Shown here piece by piece: positions 1-10,659 of a stretch of DNA of 64,000 nucleotides. The translations under genes were made by a program, and so were the position numbers. The stretch comes from Sodiomyces alkalinus F11 (Eukaryota; Ascomycota; Sordariomycetes; Glomerellales; Plectosphaerellaceae), in assembly GCF_003711515.1 (NCBI RefSeq), contig NW_021167081.1, forward strand, positions 2,261,170 to 2,325,169, in the 5' to 3' direction. The notes below the pieces were generated by a model that saw nothing but the letters and a program-made list of their open reading frames with translations, was not told where the DNA came from and made no database searches. Position 1 is the stretch's first letter; each line of letters starts with the position of its first letter.

Positions 1-2040
1 AGAATAGCTTTATTAGTAGAGAGGAGGTAAACTATAGGAATCCCTCTATCTCTAAAAGGTACTTTAGACTCTTCTCGCGGACCTTCTATATAATAGCCTC
101 CTAGTTAAATAACTTAAGGGTATCCTTCTAAGCTAAGGCCCGCGAGATAGGCCGGGTAGTAGTAGAGGTAATAATAGGTCTAAATATAGGGGCTATCGAA
201 TTAGGGGTCGGGCTATTATCTATATCGGTATCGTTAACTATTTCTATAACCCTTTAGGAGCTTTCCAAAGTTAATAGGGTCTACTAAATAGCCTGAGTAG
301 GGGAATTAGCTACTTTTAGCGTGGGTTTACTAATTCTGCCGCTGCTAGTGGTACGAAGAGGGTCCTAGGGGTCGGTTAAAGTGTATTAAGATATAGACGT
401 AGTATATACTCTTGCAGTAATAGAATTAATAGATCCCGTGACCTTAGTAACTCTTAAGGCTTAGGTGGCTTAGTTAGCCTAACTATTCTAATTAGCCTAC
501 TACTTCTATGCCTACTTAACTATATACTTAATTGTAAGCCTATTAGTCTCTTTAGGCTTATAGGGGAGGGTGGCGGGCTAGAAGATCTTAATATAGAGGT
601 CTACGAGCTTCTTAAATCGGCTATAGAGCTTAGTAGTTAGCTAATATAGTATAAGGCGTCGGTATAGCTAATACTCGTTAACTCGTAGCTCTGTCTCTAG
701 GTAGGCTACCTAGGTATCGGTCTAATCTATCACTAAATACTCGGGGAACTATTACTTAACTAGGTTATAGGCGTTATCGTGGATTAGAATGGGGTAGTTA
801 TCTCTCCGATACCCTTTTTAGCTATAGTAGTAGTAGCGAGCTAGTAAGGGCTGGCCGTTATTCTAGGTACCTCTCTGCTATCCTAGGCGGTTATCGTATT
901 ACTAGGTCGGGCGGTTATGATTATATCGGTTATTGTATCCAGGGCGGGGTCCTTTATAGTAGATCTCCTCGGTGTACTAGGCGTTATTAGGCTAGTAAGC
1001 GGTACCGTTAGCCTAATTAGGGGCGGCGAAGTATACTAAAATAGTTATCGTTAGCTAAGGGGCGTGCTTAAGAATAGTATAAAAGGCGTTCTTCAGGTTA
1101 GACTTTATAGCGAGGAGGGCTTAGACATTTTCCGTGTCTATTCTCTTAGATAAGGCGAGTACTTAGGTAGTAATACCCCTAACGCCTTTAGCTCTATTAT
1201 AAATATCTGAAATAGTATACTTCTCGAGAAGGTCGGTAAGCTTATCTATATCCAATTAAGAGACTATAGACTCCTAGACTATAGTAGGCCGCCTTAAGAG
1301 TATAGGCTAGAAAGTAGTACTATTAGGCTAATTAGACTTAGCTATACCTAGTATAGCGTCCTTATCTATAGGCTTACCCTCCGCTTCCTAGATATCCGTA
1401 GACCTCTCGCGTAGTAGTTCTGAAGGTAGCCTATAGCTCTTAACTATCTTTCTTAAGTCGGTGCCTCGGATCTTAAGCTTATTAGCAATAAATATATAGA
1501 TATCCCTGTATAGAATAGTAAGGACGATACCGTAAAGCTTGGAGTCCTCGATAAAAGTGCCTTAAACCCGCTCGGTCTTAGCCTTCTAGATAGTAATGTA
1601 CTATAATAAGTCCCTAACCTCATAAACGCTATTAATCTTATACGTCTTATATTTTATCCGAAGCTAATAAACCTCGTACGAGAAGTTAAGTTAGTAGTTA
1701 GGATCTAGATAAGAGTACTCTTTAACGAGCTTTTTAATTAGATTAGACTAACCACTTTTAGCGGTTTAAACCTCTTTAACTAGGTATTTAATAGCGGGAC
1801 GAATAGCCGTATCCATATATAGATTAACGTAGGTAATATTATCGGCTTTACTAAGACGGTTAAACTTAGTATAGTTATTATACTATTAAAGTAATGTGGA
1901 GAGGGACTTATTATTAAAGCGGGGAGCTTTAGTAGCGAGGGGATTTAGGGGTGCTTTTAATATAGTAGTGGTAGGGGGTAAGGCTTTAACGACCTCGGCG
2001 ATAATACTCTCCCGGTTATAGCTTATTAGTGTGACGGCTT
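1..2040 (-). pseudogene. RIP-degraded gag of a gypsy-type retroelement (G1), cut by window edge
   Basis: Read on the minus strand, rightmost part first, this is a gag-like polyprotein with many TAA/TAG codons at presumed Gln/Trp positions. Near its end, at 794-835, there is a perfect CX2CX4HX4C zinc-knuckle spacing in which every zinc ligand has become Tyr (YYYYSQKGYRRDNY). This is what TGC to TAC and CAC to TAC changes by RIP would give. The frame starts just after the LTR at 2041-2233 and runs left off the window, so protease and polymerase would lie outside. The gag differs from that of the plus-strand gypsy at 19826, although the LTRs are alike. Non-functional. Confidence 0.65.
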
Positions 2041-2233
2041 ATTAAAAGTTGTTCACGTATTAAGGCCGAAAATATAGATTATTCGAACTAAGGAAGGAAA
2101 GAAGGAAAGGAAAAGTCTGCGCGGTGTGTAAGCGGCTAAGTATATATAGAATCGTATAGGCCTTGCTAGGAGGTCCGTGCTCCTTAGTCCCAGTCACTAC
2201 CGGGGACTATTCCGCGGGCTATGGCCTATAATA
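2041..2233 (-). repeat. 193-bp gypsy LTR, minus orientation
   Basis: The reverse complement of this stretch matches 19633-19825 along its full 193 bp, with shared blocks such as atagcccgcggaatagtccc and ttagttcgaataa. Similarity stops abruptly at both ends. The element-sense start is TATTATAGG here against TGTTATAGC in the other copy, consistent with a TG...CA LTR altered by RIP. A gag frame follows it leftwards, so it serves as a 5' LTR for G1. It could instead be the 3' LTR of the minus-strand pol fragment to its right. Confidence 0.65.
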
Positions 2234-2640
2234 TACCCACCCCCCCCCCGGAGGCGAGGTCGCGGTCGTGTTATAGTGGCACGGTTATAATCTTATATTA
2301 CCCTAGCCTCCCCGCGTATAATCTAAAAATAGCTTCCTTTATCCGATTCTATTAAAGGCTCCTTTAAAGGGAGGTAATCCGTGGCAGCTAAGATTCTTTT
2401 AAGGCTACAATAGCATAAAGGAGCTCTTATATAGCGGTGCTATCGCGAGCTCCTCGCCGGCGTGCGTGCTTATTATAAATAATATGCCTGCCGAATATAT
2501 AACCGGGGGTTATTCCTTCTACCTAAATAGCCTAGGAAGGGTAGTAAAATAAACCTCCTACTATTCCTCGTTTTTCCCTATTTTCTTCCCCCTTTATAGC
2601 TTCTTTTTAGGTATTTTCTTATTTTTTCTTTGTTTTAATT
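2234..2640. other. Gene-free stretch between LTR and unidentified frame
   Basis: No domain or RNA gene is visible. It contains a C-tract near 2240-2250 and a T-rich stretch at 2575-2650. CpA is almost absent, as in the neighbouring repeats. Confidence 0.5.
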
Positions 2641-3909
2641 AATTTTTCTATATCGTAAGTAGCCCCGAGATACCTCGTAGGTCCCTTAATAGTATAACTA
2701 ATATCGCCGAGTAATAGCTTATCTATTAGGCCGCCTATATCCTCTTCGCTATAAGTTAGTATACCCCTCGCCTATAGTTTAGCGCCGTAGCTAACCGTTA
2801 GTAGATATCGGACTTTACCTCGCCTAGTAAACGCCCTTATAAGGGTAGTACTGATAACGATATAAGTTCCGCCCGTATTATTATCGGTTACGAGGTCGGC
2901 CGTAATTAATATTAAGTAAACTCCGACCCCCCCTCCTAAGAAGCGTAGAGCTCCTAAAACCCCGCCCGGTCCTCGCCGCTTAACTCCTTACGCGTAGTAT
3001 ATTACTTACTAGTATCAATAAGAATATAGCATTAAGTATTACTACTACTCGGGCCCTAACACGGCCAAGGCTAACGCTAAGTATTATAAGTATTCTTACC
3101 GAATATATAAATACTCCCCTATAGGTAGTCCTTATTAGGTATATAGTAACTATAAGTAATAGGCGATATAGCTCCCCGCCGCCGCCTATAACGCCTCTAA
3201 CGTCTTATAGGATACCGCTTATACTATAAACGAGGACAACGATAACGAGAATATAAGTTTATATCGGCCTCTTATATCGCGACTTTTATACTAATTATCC
3301 GCGTAGAATCGCCGTTAGTTTTAGGAGGCGGACGGTCGCTTCTAAGTTACTCTCGGTTAGGCTAAATTGGGCTAAAGCGTTATAGGTCCCTTATAAGCTC
3401 CCGCCCCCGTTATCGCCCTTACCCCTATCGCCGCTCCCGCCCCCGCCGTTACTCTTACTCCCGCCGCCACGCCGCCTATCGCTATCGCCCTACCGCCCGC
3501 CGCCGCCGCCGCTATTACCGAGATCTAGGTAAGTATAGTATAAGCCCTCGATAATATCGCCGCCTTTGTACGTAGTATAGATAAGACGCTTAAGGAGGTA
3601 TCGTAGAAGCTAAAAGATAAGAATAACGACGTTCGTATACTACCGTAAAAGGTTTATAACCTTGTTTACTCCGTCCGCCGTATTTATAAGTATTATATAG
3701 CTATAACCCCTTTCGCTATCAGGGATAATCCGGGGGCTACTCCTAAGGCTATACTCGCCTTAACTCCTCCTTAGGAGGAGTTATAGGTAAGTACCGCTAA
3801 GGATAGCGTGGCCTTATAAAAGTAGGAGCTAAAAGAGGGGGAGATTATAGGGGAGTAGGTTATTTATATCGTTTTTAGGGGTTTACTTAGTTTTTTTTTG
3901 CTCCTAAGT
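2641..3909 (+). pseudogene. Unidentified degenerate reading frame of about 420 codons
   Basis: In the frame beginning at 2641 no TGA occurs for about 420 codons; all interruptions are TAA/TAG, as RIP of Gln and Trp codons would produce. Read with Gln at those sites, the product has a basic stretch near residue 100 (PPKKRRAPKTPPGPRR), a Pro/Ala-rich central part at about 3395-3525, a Lys-rich possible coiled coil at about 3580-3640 and a hydrophobic C-terminus. I do not recognise the family. It converges on the 3' end of the minus-strand gypsy pol, so it could be an antisense accessory ORF of that element. Because TGA is depleted throughout this DNA, openness alone is weak support. Confidence 0.35.
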
Positions 3910-3984
3910 TAAATAGCGCGGGGGTATAACCCTAATATAACCTCGCTCTTAGTCCGTATCCTCCTCGCCGCCGTATTGGCTTTC

Positions 3985-6573
3985 TTTTATATCCGTGTCT
4001 CCTTCCTGTATTATTATAAAGGTCCGTCGTTTAACTATACCGGGCTATATATCTTCTTAAATTCGTTAAGTGCTTATATCTTCTATAGGCTCTTAAGCGG
4101 TTCCTATATTAATTCTATATAGCCCTCCTATCGTACTAATACTTCGCGGACCTTACTATAACCTCGCCTTCGGGTACGGGCGTAGAGGACTTCCTTTACC
4201 ACTTATTCCTCCTCCTTATCTAGCCCTTCGCGGATTAGTAGCGGCTAGGGGTTTATTATCGTTTACCCTAATAAGGGGTTATAGTCGGCTCGCCGTAACA
4301 GATCCACGTGAAAACGGTTATAGATCTATAAAGAGATATATAGTTTTACGATATAGGGGTTAATGACCTTTATAACCTTATACTTATAGTAAAGCTAGGT
4401 AAATTTCTTCGATAGCCGTAGCGAAGAGTAGTTACTTATCTAGCTATATAAGATTATCCTTTTCGAACCTCTTAATAGGGTAGCGCTAACGGTTTACCGA
4501 CTCCTTTTAGCGTAGTTATATAGCGGTTATTATAGCTTATATAAACTAGGTAGCTTCCTTAAGGCGATTTAATAAGTCCTGTACGGAAGCCTCGCGTTTA
4601 TCGGTTAATATAATGTTATTAATTTAAAGAGGATTTGCGTAGTACCTATACTATAGGAAGAACGGGCTTATTTAGATTATTAAGTTTACCCGGTTATTTA
4701 AGGCTAGTTACGCTATTATTAGCAGCGTATTCTAATCGTCTCAGGCGTAATAGGTATACGCCCGTAAGTAGACTTAAACTTCCTAGTTAATACGTTTAGG
4801 ACCTCTATCTATTTACGGGTAGTATACGGTGCTTAGTCGTTATTTAATACCCGCGAGTTTATAAAAGTATCGCTAAAATCAGCTAATCTAGTTCGACCCC
4901 TTATCGTTAATAATAGACTTCGGTATTCCGTGGAACCTATAATACTATAGTAAGAACCGTTTAGTATAGGCTTTAGTATCTATAGTATTTATCGCTTCGA
5001 GCGTTACCGATTTAAAGAGTCGCTTAGTAATTACCTATAGGTATCTATACTTACCCTCGCGGGTAGGTAGTAAGTCCGTTATAAAGTCTATCGCGATATC
5101 GTAGAAGATTAGCTTTAGTATAGGGAGTAAGCATAATAATCCTCTCTTCGTACCCTTTTATACGTGGCTAGCTCGGTATATATTATAGTTCTGTATAAAC
5201 CTTTTAATATCTTAATTTGTACCGGGCTAAAAGAATTAGCGGGCGATTAGGGTAATAGTGTTATCCATGCCTAGGTATCCGCTAACTACTAAGTTATAGA
5301 TCGCTTATATAAGACGGCCTTATAGCGGGTGGCTAACCCTGTCTTTGCTATCCCCTAGTACCTATAAGCGGTTATAAAATATTAGCCGTTCTTAGTCGAT
5401 TATATACTCGGTGATCTATATTTTAAGGTCTAGCTCGGGGGAAAAACTCTATTCTCCCGCTACTACTACAGTAAGGGCACCTTAATAACGCTTATTGGTA
5501 GCCCTAGCTTTATCCTATAATCGTTATAGGTCGGGGTCTATTTTAAAGATTATAGTTAGATTTAATGATATTACTCTTACTAGGTATACCCGGGGGGAGA
5601 TAGATATATCGGGGACTATCTAGATATACCTCCTTTACTCTTAGACGTCGGAAGAATCTTTAGGTATATCCTATTCTCGACATAAGAGTGTATCGGCCAC
5701 GATAAAATCGGCCCCTCGCCTATACTCTAACACGAAGTTATACTAAGCGAGCTTAGTAGCCTAGCGACTTTAGCGCTTAGTTAGGGCCCTTTTTATTATA
5801 AAGTATTCGAGCGCTTTATAATCGGAGTAAATCTAGAACTAGCCGTTACCTATAAGCTCGGCTTTCTAAGCCTATAAGTAGTCTATAATCGTTAGTATCT
5901 TTTTATCGTGAATCGGGTAGTTATACTCGGCGGAGTTAAGTCGGCGTAAGTAGTATACGACGACGTACCTATATCCTTATTCGTTTTCCTATAGGAATAC
6001 GCAACCTAGTATAAACTGTAAGTAATCCGTTTTTAGCTAGGTTTTCCTTCCGGGTTACTATTATTAAAGGTAAGGCTCTTCCTAGAACCTTTATTTTAGT
6101 TCCTTAAAGGCTACCTCTTATAAGGGGCCTTAGTAGAACGGGGCGTTCTTCTTCGTTCGGGCTATAAATAGCGCCGTAATAGCTACGAAGTCGCGGATAA
6201 GTATCCTATAAAAGTTAGCGAACCTTAGGAAACTTTATACTCTAGTCGTAAAGACTAGCGCTTCCTATTCTACGATAGCCTTTAGTTTTTTAGGGTTATA
6301 AGATACCCCTTTTTCTGCTATAACGATAAGCCCTAGGTATTTAACCGTCTTAACGCTAAACTCGTACTTCTTCGGGTTAAGGTTTAGCCTAGTATCTATA
6401 AGGGTACTAAGCACTCGCCGTACCTTCTGCTTATAGTCCTTATAAGATCCGTCTAAGTAGACTAGGACGTTATCTATATACGCGGAGACGAAATCGTTAA
6501 GAAACTCCTATAAGGATAAGTTAATATATTACTAGAATATTATAAGCGCGCCGGTTAACCTAAAAGGGTATAC
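3985..6573 (-). pseudogene. Gypsy (chromovirus-type) pol fragment G2: partial RT, RNase H, integrase, chromodomain
   Basis: On the minus strand, from 6573 downward: the C-terminal half of reverse transcriptase, including an AYIDNVLVYLDGS-type YxDD region around 6430-6500 and a KKNAPFYWGP motif near 6140; RNase H around 5640-6060; an integrase zinc-binding region followed by a core with IDFITDLLPTREG around 5075-5120; then the integrase C-terminus and a chromodomain-like tail (about 4000-4480). Nearly all stops fall at Gln/Trp positions. The RT sequence closely matches the plus-strand copy at 22030-22450, so both belong to one family. The N-terminal half of RT, the protease and the gag are missing, cut at the copia LTR junction at 6573/6574. 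Confidence 0.8.
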
Positions 6574-6680
6574 TAGCTAATTAGGTTACGCCGCCTAGGT
6601 AGTTAGACCTCCTATAACCTATGCCGAGGCTATAGATAGCTTTATACACACTTAATCCACGTTTAGTATCACTCCTTATA
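6574..6680 (+). repeat. Copia C1 5' LTR, lacking its first 42 bp
   Basis: It matches 18804-18910 with few differences (shared blocks aattaggttacgccgcctag and cacgtttagtatcact). It begins abruptly where the minus-strand gypsy pol ends. Confidence 0.8.
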
Positions 6681-6692
6681 GATTATAAGCCC
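6681..6692 (+). other. Primer binding site of copia C1 (half-tRNA iMet type)
   Basis: gattataagccc directly abuts the LTR end. It resembles GGTTATGAGCCC, the complement of the initiator tRNA-Met anticodon stem-loop used by many Ty1/copia elements, with G-to-A changes of RIP type. Confidence 0.55.
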
Positions 6693-6879
6693 TTATTTCC
6701 GTAAGATTTAATACTATTAATTAAGGATTATCTGCATTAATTTATATCTCCTGTTAATCTTAGGATTTAACTATCCTATTTACTTAGGACCTCGGTCCTG
6801 TTTACTTTAGGGCCTTAGTCCTATTTATAAAAATCGCGCTAATAGTTAAACCTCTTACGACGCGTATTAAGATAGCTAG

Positions 6880-8812
6880 AGAAACTTAGGCAGGCCCTTC
6901 CAGGGCACCCCCCCTTATTAGGAAGATCTCGATATAGTATAGGAAGAGGACTACGATAAGACTAACCTTTAAGATAAGATTAAGGCCGAGTAGGCTTAGT
7001 AATTAAAAGGAAAAGAGAAGGAGATTATAAGCGACGAAGATATACTAAACGGCCTGGATTAACTAGGAGATCTTATCCACGCCTTAAAAAGTTAATATAT
7101 CCCTAATAACGTTAGATAGTTATTTAGGCAGTCGTTCGGCCCCCGTTTCGGAGCGCCCGAGAGAGATACAGGTTATCGTATAACGTTCGCTAACCCTAAT
7201 ACTAGAAGAAGAGTATCCTTAGCAGTAATAGTAATAGGTGATTAACTCGCAGGACTTTATTAATAGTCTAATAAATAGCTTCAAGATACAGTCCATATAG
7301 ATTAAGTTCCCCATGCTTAAAGATAATTCGGACTATAAGGACTAGGAGCAGGAAATTAAGGCTTAACTAGCTAGCCACGATCTGCTAACCGTCTTTAATT
7401 ACCCTTAACGTTATTTCCACGATACCGCTATAAAATAATAGCGAGTGATAGTCTATAGGGCCCCGTTAGCTATAGTTAAGCCCGTTAAGCTACGCCTAGA
7501 AGACTCTAAGTGGAATAGGGATAATATAGATCCTTACTAACTGCTTTCAGCAGTTAAAGACATAGTCCCACGGGTGTTAGAAGAAGTAACTAAGTCGCGT
7601 ATTAAGGAATGGAATACTATAAACGTCGAGGACTTTAAGTTAACCTCTTAGTATCTATAAAGAATATACGCTATTAAGAAATAACTTAACGATTAGATTA
7701 GCTTAGCTAATAATAAGAAAGACGTCTATATAGTTATAACCGCTATTAAAGGTAAATACCCAGCCCTCGTAGAACGTTATCTTAGTAAGAAGACCGTTAG
7801 CTAGCGGAACCTAATTGACGATCTATAACTTAAGACCAGGGCCGAGGATTTTAAGATGATATCTATTAATACGGTAGTTAATTCCTAACCCGCTTAATTA
7901 GCGAACTAGTTAAATAATAGTAATGCGAAAAGATACCCTAAGTATAAGGTTTATAGAGGTATATATTGTAAGAGTAAGTGCTTTATAGTATACCCCGATA
8001 TTACCCTAGAAGACAAGAAATGTATCTTTAAGAAGATAAATAAGGAATAGTAAAAGACAGGCAAAGTGGTCTAGCCTAGGAGGGATAATAAGAATAGTAA
8101 TAAGGCTTCTACCTCCACTACTACACCTAAAGATACTAGGGGCATTAAGATTAAGTCTAGAGGCTCCGCCTTTAATTAATAATCACTCTATAGCGCCCTT
8201 TTTATAGGAATAGTTTATATAACCACAGTGCACTTAGACGATATCGTCTAGGACTTAGGATACCAGGCAAGCACCTTTAATAACCTTAAGTGGTTTAAAA
8301 CTTATACCCTAAGAGATGACCTTCCTTATACAAGGGTCTTAGATAGAGGCAGATCCCGCCCTGTAGGCGTAGGGTCGGTGTTTTTCAGAACTAAGGATCC
8401 TAAAGATAAGACCTAAGTCTATAAGTAGATAATAGATTAGATTTAGTATTATCCTAGGCGCCTATAAACCTTATCGTATCATAATACCTCCGTAGCCAGG
8501 GTATTCAATATAGTAACGTATAAGAAACTCTCTTCGCTAGGAAAACAGGTTAAGACCTAGCTAAGGTTAGCTAGGATAAAGATATTATAGTTATTTAAGT
8601 GGACAATAAGGGAGGTTACGATTTATAAAACGCCGTAGTCTATACCGTAGTGACAGAAAAGCACCCTAAAGTAAGATTTAGAGTCTAGTATAAGAGACTA
8701 TGTTATATCGATAAGTATAAGATTATTAAGGCCTATAAAGCTATAGGTATCTAATTGGACACCGCTTAAGTGGAAGCATTCCACTATAAGGCCTGCTACT
8801 TAGCTAAATCCA
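6880..8812 (+). pseudogene. Copia C1 gag, protease and integrase N-terminus
   Basis: Gag-like frames run from about 6880 with a Cys-containing knuckle near 7965-8000 (IYCKSKCF). A retropepsin-like region follows at 8240-8400 (DLGYQASTFNN, where D-S-G is expected). The integrase zinc-binding region comes next (HYKACYLAKS, ending at 8812) and is cut in mid-frame by the LINE. Joining 8812 to 15009 resumes the integrase in the same frame. Stops are TAA/TAG at Gln/Trp positions. Confidence 0.7.
8802..8812 (+). repeat. Target-site duplication of LINE, left copy
   Basis: agctaaatcca occurs here and again at 14998-15008, exactly flanking the LINE. The left copy lies inside the copia integrase. Confidence 0.85.
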
Positions 8813-9130
8813 CATCCTTCTTACAACTCACGTGGGGGGACCTACGTTTTACCCGCAAACGCCCTAAACCACTCGAAACCTATATCAATCGATAGCTCTT
8901 TTCAAGCTCTATATGCCTATCTATAGCCCTATACCGCGCAGGCGCTAATTTAGGCGTGTTGTAAGTACGAAAATGCCTGGAAACGGGCCTACTCCCCCGT
9001 GTGCGGGGGAAAAGTCTAACGTGGCCCGTGCGCCTATGCTAATAAAGCAGCCGCGCATAGCCGCACCCCCGACCTCCACCCAATCACAACGCCATAACTA
9101 ACAACCCACTAACCACAACGCTAGCTATAA
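8813..9130 (+). other. LINE 5' untranslated region
   Basis: GC-rich leader with little RIP damage: CpA is still fairly frequent at 8815-8900 and 9050-9120. No reading frame. It would hold the internal promoter expected for a LINE. Confidence 0.5.
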
Positions 9131-10640
9131 TAATACCCCTAACGCCCCTAACGCCCCTCCTAAGGCCCTTATAGCTATAAAGGGCCTAGGGGAGGTAGAT
9201 ATAGGTAATACCTCTAAAAATATAGAGGATTTAACCCTCCCTACGCCTCTAAATTCGAAAAGGCACCTTAGCCCTTCTATACCTACCCCTAAACGTTTCT
9301 CTAGGACCCGAAGCGAATCCCCCTTGGACTCGGAAGCCGAAGGCGCTTTCGAAACGCCCTCTAGGGCCCCCCCTACTTCTAGGGGCCCCCCTACTAAAAA
9401 ACCGAGCCTTTTAGGCTCTAAATTGGCTAAGAAGGCGCCCAGAATAGCGAAAGCCCCTCCAGAAACCTCGGCTAAGCCCTAGAAGTCGATTAGTTCGGCT
9501 AGTAAGGTATAGGCTAAAGAACTACTCTAACAGGCTTTTTAGCTACTTTAATAGGCCTATACCCTCGACCCTGCCCCCTAGATTAAAGCCCTATCCGTAG
9601 GGCTTAAATCTACTATCGACGGAGCTCTAGAAGCTCCCTAGCCTCCCACACTGGAATAGAAGGTCGATAAACTAGCCTAGCCAGTTCGTAGGCTTACAGA
9701 ATAGCCTAAACCCCTTTATAGCGAGGCTATAAAGGGGAAAAAGGCCTTATAGCACTCTAGGCCCCTATTTCAAAGGCCCTAGCACCTAAAGCCCAGGCCC
9801 AGACCCCCCCAGCACCCCTCCCCATAGACCCTAAAAAGGTCCTTAAGGTTATCCTTTAACCTACGGCAGGGGCAGCGATTCCTAAAGATAACTTCGACCC
9901 CCTCGCGCTTCGAAAAAAGCTTAATAAGGCCCTAAAATTCCCTACAGTTACGGCTATTAGCCGGTTAACTAATAGGAACCTTATTTTAACCCCGGGGTTG
10001 AAATACAGCGTTTAATAGCTCCTAGACTCGTAGAATTGGTGGTTTAAAGAGCTAAAACTCCCCCTCTAGCCGCCCTAGCCTATAGGCGGCTAGTTTAAGT
10101 TTATTATTAAATAGGTCCCTTCTAAAGCCCTTAGGGGTGGCGATACCCCTCCACCCGACCCCTCTAAGCCACCGTAAAAGGCCCTTAACCGAAGCCTATA
10201 ACAGGGCCTAGGTTTATAGGACCTAGCCACTAAAATCGGCACCTTTAACCCTATTAGGGTAGTAGGGAAGCCTTAGTGGCTAGGGGCTCTAAACGCGTTC
10301 TACGGCATAATGGTTATTTCTATACCCTCTACTAAAAAACAGAAGTACTACCTAAAACAGGGGCTTTATATAGCCGGCCAGCGGTTAAAGGTCTATAAAT
10401 ATAGGCCTATAACCCCTAGAACCTAGTGCTCTAACTGCTAGAAATTTGGATACACTCGAGGGACCTATAAAGGCCTTGTTTTCTGCCCTATCTATACCGT
10501 TAAAGACTATAGGGAGGAATACCACTACTATAACGAGTATAAAGAATACGGAGACTACGAGCATAAGACCTATAAGTGCTATAACTACGAGGGAGATTAC
10601 CCTCCCTTTAGCAGGGACTACGAGGTCTTTTAAGCTATAA
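9131..10640 (+). pseudogene. LINE ORF1 (gag-like, zinc knuckles)
   Basis: A Pro/Ser/Lys-rich N-terminal half (about 9140-9900) is followed by a more ordered region and a C-terminal zinc-knuckle cluster from about 10425. There CSNC, a TRGTY/FCP segment and KCYNYEGDYPPFSRDYE are readable; the last resembles the usual C-x-NC-x-G-x-HP motif with Cys and His partly converted to Tyr. This is the RNA-binding protein of the LINE ribonucleoprotein. Multiple TAA/TAG and apparent frame changes disrupt it. Confidence 0.7.
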
Positions 10641-10659
10641 AACCCTAAATTCCATAAAT

